A stretch of 64,000 nt of DNA from Dyadobacter tibetensis Y620-1. GTDB lineage: Bacteria > Bacteroidota > Bacteroidia > Cytophagales > Spirosomataceae. The position numbers were made by a program, and so were the translations under genes. This document shows, piece by piece, positions 55,130 through 61,632 of the stretch; position 1 is the stretch's first letter; every line of letters begins with the position of its first letter. The stretch covers positions 992,001 to 1,056,000 of the forward strand of contig NZ_AZQN01000003.1 in NCBI RefSeq assembly GCF_000566685.1. The letters run 5' to 3'. A model generated the notes under the pieces. That model saw only the letters and a program-made list of their open reading frames with translations. It ran no database searches and was not told the DNA's origin.

Positions 55130-56371
55130 ATGGATCAACCTATAAAAGGCCGCTCTGATATTTCACATCTATTTAGCGCCCCGGTAATCGTGGCTGCTCT
55201 GGGCTATTTCGTGGATATATACGACTTATTGCTTTTCGGTATTGTCCGAATTCCGAGCCTGGAATCCATGGGCCTTTCTAAATTGGAGATTTCGGAAATA
55301 GGAGCCAGCATCCTTAATTGGCAGATGGGGGGGCTATTGGTGGGCGGAATTTTGTGGGGTGTTCTGGGCGATAAAAAAGGACGGTTGTCTGTTCTTTTTG
55401 GATCGATTATAACCTATTCGTTAGCCAATATCGCCTGCGGATTCGTCCAAGACCCTGGAACGTATAAGATCCTTCGTTTTATTGCGGGGGTTGGTCTTGC
55501 CGGAGAATTAGGAGCTGGTATTACCCTGGTTTCCGAGATTTTACCAAAACATCTTCGGGCCATCGGGACATCTCTGGTGGCGGGAGTAGGCCTTATGGGG
55601 GCCGTGGTAGGGTTCTTTACGGTGCAGTTTTTCGATTGGCGTATTGCTTATTTCGTAGGTGGGGGGATGGGCATCAGCCTTCTGCTCCTGCGCGTAGGAG
55701 TGTTTGAATCTGGTGTATTTGCAGATATGAAAAACCAAAGTGCGGTATCCAAGGGTAATTTTTTTATGCTTTTTACGAACCGTGATCGTCTGAGCCGCTA
55801 CCTAAAGTGTATAGGAATGGGCCTTCCTACCTGGTTTGCCATAGGTATTTTGGCCACTTTCAGCGATGAATTTGGAAGGGCCCTGGGTATCGAAGAAGCT
55901 ATTCAGCCCGGACTAACCATTATGTGGTGCTATGTAGGACTCTCTGCAGGTGATTTTGCCAGTGGTTTTTTAAGCCATTTTCTGGCCTCCAGGAAGAAAG
56001 CTGTTTTTATCCTGATGTCACTCACACTGATTGCCTCCAGTGTCTATCTTTATGGGGGGATTCAGCAAGCCAGACATCTTTATGCCGTAGCGCTTTTGCT
56101 CGGTCTGGGAATAGGTTACTGGGCGATGTTTGTCACCATTGGTGCGGAACAATTTGGCACCAACCTCCGTGCTACTGCCGCGACGACCATCCCGAATATG
56201 GTTCGGGGTACGGTCATCGGAATGACCACCCTATTTGGCTTGTTTAAGCAGTCGTTCAGTGTTCTGGACGCTGGAGCTCTGGTAGGCCTTATTTGTTTTG
56301 TGATTGGATACTATTCTATTCTTACCATTCCCGAAACGCATGGAAGAGATTTGAATTTTCTGGAAAAATAA
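55130..56371 (+). CDS. MFS transporter
   Basis: 413 residues, about twelve hydrophobic segments. The MFS motif between TM2 and TM3 is GVLGDKKGRLSVLFGS, and AGVGLAGELGAGITLVSEI is TM4. It resembles the sugar / metabolite:H+ symporter branch (YceI- or ProP-like). The substrate is unknown. The gene follows the FAD oxidoreductases with a hairpin between, and may take up the product released by the exported enzymes. The C-terminal ending is short and hydrophilic (IPETHGRDLNFLEK), as usual. Confidence 0.9.
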   Translation: MDQPIKGRSDISHLFSAPVIVAALGYFVDIYDLLLFGIVRIPSLESMGLSKLEISEIGASILNWQMGGLLVGGILWGVLGDKKGRLSVLFGSIITYSLANIACGFVQDPGTYKILRFIAGVGLAGELGAGITLVSEILPKHLRAIGTSLVAGVGLMGAVVGFFTVQFFDWRIAYFVGGGMGISLLLLRVGVFESGVFADMKNQSAVSKGNFFMLFTNRDRLSRYLKCIGMGLPTWFAIGILATFSDEFGRALGIEEAIQPGLTIMWCYVGLSAGDFASGFLSHFLASRKKAVFILMSLTLIASSVYLYGGIQQARHLYAVALLLGLGIGYWAMFVTIGAEQFGTNLRATAATTIPNMVRGTVIGMTTLFGLFKQSFSVLDAGALVGLICFVIGYYSILTIPETHGRDLNFLEK

Positions 56372-56609
56372 TTGAGAATCTGAACTGATCTCAAGATTAA
56401 GAATTGAAAGTAATCAGAAGGCCTCCCTTGGAAGATCTTAGTTTTAATTGAAAATTAATGTAGAGGTAAACCGTTTTATTGAAGGAAATTCGGCATTTTT
56501 GTTAATTAGCTGTTAATGTTGTGAAAGAAAGTTAAATTTGACCTATTTTTATGACAGTCGCGTTACTGAAAACGGCATAGAGTTAACTGAATCGATACTT
56601 AGAAAGAAT

Positions 56610-57125
56610 ATGGAAAGAAGGAGTGCATTAAAAAATATAGCCCTGGCTGCCGGGGCCATGATCAGTCTTCCTACTTGGGCTCAGAGCTGGAAACAGTCGG
56701 AACTGCAGGCGACCAATTATTTATCTGTAGAGGCTAGTCAGTTATTAAAAGAGGTTGTGGAGGTTATTATTCCTAAAACCGATACCCCCGGGGCGGGAGA
56801 ACTTGGCGTGGCAGACTTTGTACAGCTCATGATTGTTGACTGTTATGATCAGCCTACTCAAGATCGCTTCAAAATGGGGCTGGAGCGTATACAGGCATTG
56901 GCCAAGGCCCAGGGAACTTCCTTTTCTAAGCTACCTCAGCCAGAGAAATTACAATTACTGAAAGGGCTGGAGAAAAGTGAAAATTCTGAAGAGAAATCCT
57001 TTCTTAACCTGCTTAAAAACTTAACCATTCAGGGATATATGAGTTCGGAGTATGTAATGACCAATCTTACCCATTATGAGATGGTACCCGCACGCTATCA
57101 TGGATGTGTGCCAGTGAAAGGATAA
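56610..57125 (+). CDS. gluconate 2-dehydrogenase subunit 3 family protein, Tat-exported
   Basis: The start is ATG 56610 (MERRSALKNIALAAGAMISL), giving 171 residues; the frame is open further upstream but the ERRSALKNIA twin-arginine signal sets the N-terminus. A gluconate 2-dehydrogenase subunit 3 domain fills the rest: LKEVVEVIIPKTDTPGAGEL, VADFVQLMIVDCYDQPT and MSSEYVMTNLTHYEMVPARY. The protein accompanies GMC-type dehydrogenases of the periplasm and helps their Tat export as a hitchhiker. It lies 53 bases upstream of its partner. No cytochrome c subunit is seen nearby. Confidence 0.93.
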   Translation: MERRSALKNIALAAGAMISLPTWAQSWKQSELQATNYLSVEASQLLKEVVEVIIPKTDTPGAGELGVADFVQLMIVDCYDQPTQDRFKMGLERIQALAKAQGTSFSKLPQPEKLQLLKGLEKSENSEEKSFLNLLKNLTIQGYMSSEYVMTNLTHYEMVPARYHGCVPVKG

Positions 57126-57178
57126 ATGTGCCGGATCAGTATCTGGTTTTTAGTTAGGTTATTTAGAAAAAATTGAGA

Positions 57179-58891
57179 ATGGCGAATTTTAATATAGATA
57201 GTAAAAAGGATAGGACGTATGACGCCATCGTCATAGGATCTGGGATTAGCGGTGGCTGGTCGGCCAAAGAGTTGACGGAAAAGGGTATGAAGACCCTACT
57301 TTTGGAGCGTGGTAGGAATGTAGAGCATATCAAAGATTATCCTACTACTAATATGATGCCCTGGGAGTTTGCCCATCGGGAGCGTATGCCCAAAGAGGTG
57401 GTAGATGCAAATCCTATAGCATCCAGCTGTTATAATTTCAAGGAATCGTCTGCGCATTTTTTTGTAAAAGATGATGAACATCCCTATATACAGGAAAAGC
57501 CGTTTCAGTGGATAAGAGGTTATCAGGTAGGTGGTAAGTCTCTGCTATGGGCTCGGCAAACCCAGCGATGGAGTCAGTTCGATTTTGATGGCCCTGCTCG
57601 GGATCAGTTTGCCGTAGAGTGGCCCATTAGCTATAAGGAGCTGGCGCCCTGGTATACCCATGTAGAGCGTTTTGCAGGTATTACAGGGAATAAGGATGGG
57701 TTGGATACACTTCCCGACGGAGACTTTCTTAAGCCACATGATTTGAATTGTGTGGAGAAGTATTTTAAGCAACAAGTAGCCAGACAATATAAAGACCGAC
57801 ATATTATAATAGGCCGGGCCGCACATATTACCGATGCCAAACAAATTCATTTTGATCAGGGTCGGGCGGCTTGTCAGCATCGTACGATGTGTGAAAGAGG
57901 TTGTCCATTTGGCGGGTATTTTAGCAGCAATGCGTCGACGATTCCCTGGGCCCTGAAAACCGGGAACCTAACCCTACGTCCAGATTCGGTTGTGCACTCC
58001 CTGATTTATGATGAGAAATTAGGGAAAGCCGTGGGTGTAAGAGTGGTCGATAGCCTTACCAAAGAGATGATGGAGTTTTATGCCCGTATTATCTTTGTTA
58101 ACGCCTCGGCACTTAATACCAATTTGATTTTATTGAACTCCATTTCCACCCGCTTCCCCAATGGTCTGGGGAACGATAACGGTTTGATGGGGAAATATGT
58201 AGCCTTTCATAATTATCGGGCAACGGTGTCGGCCGATTATGACGGGTTCCTGGACTCAACCACCGATGGGCGTCGACCTAACAGTGGGTATATTCCTCGA
58301 TTTAGAAATGTTTATAAACAAGAAACTGATTTCCTGCGTGGCTATGCCGCTGGCTTTGGTGCGAACAGGGTAAGTTATAACGATCGTTCCGATATGGGAG
58401 AAGATCTGAAAGCCGGCCTGATGGAAACCAAATATGGTGGCTGGCATGTAGGCTCTCATATGATGGGAGAGACCATTCCTAAAGAAAGCAATTTTGTAGC
58501 CCTGGATGGTGCGGAGAAAGATGCTTATGGTATGCCTAAACTACGTATACATGTAGCGTACGACGATAACGATGAGAAAATGGTGAAGGACTATATGGAG
58601 CAAATGACGGAAATGTATACCCAGGCTGGGTTTACCAATATCCGTACTCATGATAGCCATAGAATTCCTGGGAACGATATCCATGAAATGGGCGGTGTGC
58701 GAATGGGTAAAGACCCTAAAACCTCCTTGTTGAATAAATGGAATCAGCTTCATAATGTGAAGAATGTATTTGTTACCGATGGAGCGGCTATGACTTCTAC
58801 TTCCACTCAAAATCCTTCCCTGACCTATATGGCCTTTTCTGCAAGATCGGTGGATTATGCCGTAAAACAGATGAAAGCTAAGAACTTATAA
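57179..58891 (+). CDS. GMC family oxidoreductase (gluconate 2-dehydrogenase flavoprotein type)
   Basis: The ATG at 57179 (MANFNIDSKKDRTYDAIVIG) is preferred over a TTG two codons earlier; 570 residues. The FAD-binding motif VIGSGISGGWSAKELTEKG is at the N-terminus, LLLERG is the ribose-binding strand, and GGKSLLWARQTQRWSQFDF is the GMC signature region. The C-terminal part, HEMGGVRMGKDPKTSLLN and TSTSTQNPSLTYMAFSARS, is that of gluconate 2-dehydrogenase-like flavoproteins. CERGCPFGGYF is also typical. It has no signal of its own and is presumably exported together with the Tat-bearing subunit 3. It oxidises a sugar, gluconate or alcohol and feeds electrons to the respiratory chain through a cytochrome encoded elsewhere. 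Confidence 0.94.
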   Translation: MANFNIDSKKDRTYDAIVIGSGISGGWSAKELTEKGMKTLLLERGRNVEHIKDYPTTNMMPWEFAHRERMPKEVVDANPIASSCYNFKESSAHFFVKDDEHPYIQEKPFQWIRGYQVGGKSLLWARQTQRWSQFDFDGPARDQFAVEWPISYKELAPWYTHVERFAGITGNKDGLDTLPDGDFLKPHDLNCVEKYFKQQVARQYKDRHIIIGRAAHITDAKQIHFDQGRAACQHRTMCERGCPFGGYFSSNASTIPWALKTGNLTLRPDSVVHSLIYDEKLGKAVGVRVVDSLTKEMMEFYARIIFVNASALNTNLILLNSISTRFPNGLGNDNGLMGKYVAFHNYRATVSADYDGFLDSTTDGRRPNSGYIPRFRNVYKQETDFLRGYAAGFGANRVSYNDRSDMGEDLKAGLMETKYGGWHVGSHMMGETIPKESNFVALDGAEKDAYGMPKLRIHVAYDDNDEKMVKDYMEQMTEMYTQAGFTNIRTHDSHRIPGNDIHEMGGVRMGKDPKTSLLNKWNQLHNVKNVFVTDGAAMTSTSTQNPSLTYMAFSARSVDYAVKQMKAKNL

Positions 58892-58905
58892 GGATTGAGA
58901 TACAT

Positions 58906-58944
58906 AAAAAAAGGACTGGAATCAAAAATTCCAGTCCTTTTTTT
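58906..58944. terminator. bidirectional rho-independent terminator
   Basis: AAAGGACTGGAAT (58910-58922) and ATTCCAGTCCTTT (58928-58940), a 13-base perfect stem with a 5-base loop. It has T-runs on both strands and serves both the GMC gene and the convergent small gene. Confidence 0.92.
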
Positions 58945-58962
58945 ATGCGCTTAAAATTTTAC

Positions 58963-59328
58963 TTATAGAGAAGCTGGAGTTGCAACTCGGGTTACGTGCG
59001 TCTCAATAGAGATAGGCTTTTCTACGATACTTCCACCATTGTTGATCACGAAGATATAGCTACCATCAGTCAGTGTCGAAAAGTCGAATATTTTAGTATA
59101 ATTCTCTGACTTAGGCAGGTTGGCGCGGTATAATACCTCACCAAAGTTGTCCTTAATAGCAATAGTAGAATTGCTCTCTACTGTTGAAAGTGACAATTTG
59201 AACTTTAGGCCACCCATGGTAGATAGTTCTACTTTGGCTGCTGCGTTGTCTTCTTTCTCTTTTGCAAAAGAAATGTTAGTAACGGAAAGACTTAATAAAA
59301 TGGCAAGGCTAAAAATTAACTTTTTCAT
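58963..59328 (-). CDS. small secreted protein with sorting-domain-like fold, hypothetical
   Basis: 121 residues. MKKLIFSLAILLSLSVTNISFA is a clear signal peptide. The mature part has the strand pattern KFKLSLSTVESNSTIAIKD, GEVLYRANLPKSENYTKIFD and LTDGSYIFVINNGGSIVEKP. This resembles a stand-alone beta-sandwich such as the secretion-tail (type A) or DUF3244-like domains of Bacteroidota, though no large passenger is attached. Function unknown. It is well isolated: terminator on one side and a 569-base gap on the other. Confidence 0.78.
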   Translation of the reverse strand: MKKLIFSLAILLSLSVTNISFAKEKEDNAAAKVELSTMGGLKFKLSLSTVESNSTIAIKDNFGEVLYRANLPKSENYTKIFDFSTLTDGSYIFVINNGGSIVEKPISIETHVTRVATPASL

Positions 59329-59897
59329 AATGATAGAAATTTGGAGTGAATATTTTGATGATTTGTATTTTTCTACTTTAAGTGTCGAAATTGATTTGAA
59401 ATGACTTTTAGGTTATCTGCTTTTTCTCTTTCGACAGGTCAAAGTAAGTCAATAACCTATTATAAAGTCAATAGGCAGGATTGTGAAATGCGAAACTTCT
59501 TTAAAGGACGCATAGTGATATTGGAATAGTTATATGATTATTTCAAAAGTACAATAACTGATTGATAAGACACTAGTTATTTTTCTGTCGTTTTTATTCT
59601 TAATAATTGTATTATTTTAATATTTCTCCGGAATACGGAAAAAATTTCTTTCTCAGGAAGAGGACATATGATGGATGACCTTCAGAGAATTTGATTTTTA
59701 TATCGGAGCATTACGGCTCTATGCGCTGGGCTGATTGGATGGCAGCAGGCTGGGAGGGGGGATTTACAGAGGGCTAATGGTAGTAACAAAAGGTATCTGG
59801 CTGAGATCAGGAATATTTTTTAGTTAATTTGTTCTATTGACTAAGGGAAAGATGGTGCAAAAAAGTCTTACTATTGTTACAAAAAATATAGTTTCGT
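59329..59897. other. 569-base AT-rich intergenic region, no gene seen
   Basis: Divergent region between the small secreted protein gene and the second ECF sigma gene. No open frame of note, no clear hairpin and no TAnnTTTG element at a fitting distance was found by eye. The length suggests room for regulatory sites. Confidence 0.5.
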
Positions 59898-60569
59898 ATG
59901 AACCATCTATATCCTACCGAAAATAAGCCGTTACAGCCTCCCTTCGTTGCTGAAAAATCTGAAGCGGATGCTGCAGGGGTAGAATTGGATTCTACATACT
60001 TTATAAAATCGACCTTCGAGACTTGTCCCAGTAAGGGGCTCGAGCTATTATTTCGTAGATTCTATGGTCCGCTTTGCAGCCATGCTGTGCGCTTCGTGTA
60101 CTCCCGTCAGATCGCTGAGGATTTGGTAAGTGAGGTTTTCTTTCAGTTTTATCGCAGTCGTTCTTACGAAAACATCAATAGCTCCTACACCAGCTATCTA
60201 TTTAGGTCGGTACGTAACGAATGTTATACTTATATGAAAAAGGAGTGTAATAAAACCGACACTTTATCGGCGTCAGAGGATCTGCATCTATCCAGCAGTC
60301 ATCCTCAGCCCGATGCAGAGATACACTTCAATCATTTAAGTATTAAGATCAATGAAGTAATCGGACAACTTCCGAGCCAGTGTCAGCGGGTGTTTTTAAT
60401 GAGTCGCTTTGAAAATAAAAAGTATCATGAAATTGCCCAGGAACTAAATATATCTCCTAAAACGGTGGAGGTTCATGTTTCCAAGGCATTGCGCTACTTA
60501 CGCTCAGCCCTGAGTGGAGAATGGTTGATTTCTGGAACCTTCCTTCTATCTCTGTTTGGGCTTTATTAG
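59898..60569 (+). CDS. ECF-type RNA polymerase sigma factor
   Basis: 223 residues. A longer N-terminus than the first sigma factor (about 40 residues, MNHLYPTENKPLQPPFVAEK). Region 2 contains FYGPLCSHAVRFVYSRQIA with EDLVSEVFFQFYRS, and region 4 LPSQCQRVFLMSRFENKKYH with EIAQELNISPKTVEVHVSKA. It is followed 36 bases later by its FecR gene and then by SusC, the normal order. It directs transcription of the second SusC module when the receptor is loaded. Confidence 0.94.
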   Translation: MNHLYPTENKPLQPPFVAEKSEADAAGVELDSTYFIKSTFETCPSKGLELLFRRFYGPLCSHAVRFVYSRQIAEDLVSEVFFQFYRSRSYENINSSYTSYLFRSVRNECYTYMKKECNKTDTLSASEDLHLSSSHPQPDAEIHFNHLSIKINEVIGQLPSQCQRVFLMSRFENKKYHEIAQELNISPKTVEVHVSKALRYLRSALSGEWLISGTFLLSLFGLY

Positions 60570-60605
60570 TCTGCAAGTGCTTCATCACGACTACCTATTG
60601 TTAAT

Positions 60606-61610
60606 ATGAAATCGTCAATTTCTAAAAATACTTTTTTTGAATACCTCGCGGGCCGTGCCAACCCCCTCGAACGAAAGCGGGTGGAGGAATGGATACAGCA
60701 AGCCGATCATGCCGAGCGCTATTATCAGTGGATATTAGAATGGGAAATTCAAAATCCTCAATTTGTTCCCGATTCCAGTAAAGCATTTTCGCTGCTGCAG
60801 AGTAAGCTTGAGGATGATAAGCCTAGGGAGGAATTATTCATAGATACCCCCCGGGCCCGAAGGCTGTACTGGCCCCGTATCGGTTCCCAGACATGGCAGA
60901 TAGCGGCCGCAGTTCTGGTAATGTTCGGAGTGGGATATTGGTTCCGAAAAGATATTTATTATAAAAGTTACTGTACCAATTTCGGACAGACCACCACAGT
61001 GTATCTGGAAGATGGGAGCCGGGTGGCCCTGAATGCAAACTCTAAGTTACAGGTGCCCCGATTAGGTTTTTTGGGGGGAGTGCGCCGGGTACATCTTCAC
61101 GGAGAAGCGGAGTTTAGCATCAGTCATACCAGCGATAATAAACGATTTGTCGTAGAAACCTCAGATACCTTCCAGGTGGAAGTGCTGGGGACACAATTTT
61201 CTGTGCTGGCCAGACCGCGGGCTACAGAAGTCGCCTTAAAGTCGGGAAGTGTATGCATCGATTATACAGAAAAGGACAGTCGCCGGCAGATGCTTATGAA
61301 GCCGGGGCAAGTGGCCACTTTGGAAGAGGGGGGAGGAGTAAGGCTACAACAACAGCAATTTCCGGAAGCCTTTGCCGCCTGGAAGGAGCAGCGTTATGTG
61401 TTTAACGGAACTTCAATTCTGGAGGTCACCCAAGTGGTGGAGGATAATTTTGGGGTAGTCATCACGGCGAGTCCAGAAATACTCAGCAGAAAGATTACGG
61501 GTAACTTTAAAACCCAGGACGTGGAAGAGCTATTAAAGACCATTTCAGAGGTACTCAATCTAAAGATAGAGCCCATAAATCAAGATACTATACTGATTAC
61601 TCATTTCTAA
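60606..61610 (+). CDS. FecR family anti-sigma factor
   Basis: 334 residues. A short cytoplasmic part begins FFEYLAGRANPLERKRVEEW, the membrane segment is QIAAAVLVMFGVGYWF (about 98-113), and the FecR domain reads QTTTVYLEDGSRVALNANSK, GEAEFSISHTSDNKRFVVET and VLGTQFSVLARPR. The DUF4974 C-terminal domain (YVFNGTSILEVTQVVEDNFG to the end) senses the receptor. It lies between its sigma factor and the SusC gene 22 bases downstream. Confidence 0.94.
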   Translation: MKSSISKNTFFEYLAGRANPLERKRVEEWIQQADHAERYYQWILEWEIQNPQFVPDSSKAFSLLQSKLEDDKPREELFIDTPRARRLYWPRIGSQTWQIAAAVLVMFGVGYWFRKDIYYKSYCTNFGQTTTVYLEDGSRVALNANSKLQVPRLGFLGGVRRVHLHGEAEFSISHTSDNKRFVVETSDTFQVEVLGTQFSVLARPRATEVALKSGSVCIDYTEKDSRRQMLMKPGQVATLEEGGGVRLQQQQFPEAFAAWKEQRYVFNGTSILEVTQVVEDNFGVVITASPEILSRKITGNFKTQDVEELLKTISEVLNLKIEPINQDTILITHF

Positions 61611-61632
61611 ATTCCTTAACATTTTAAATAAT

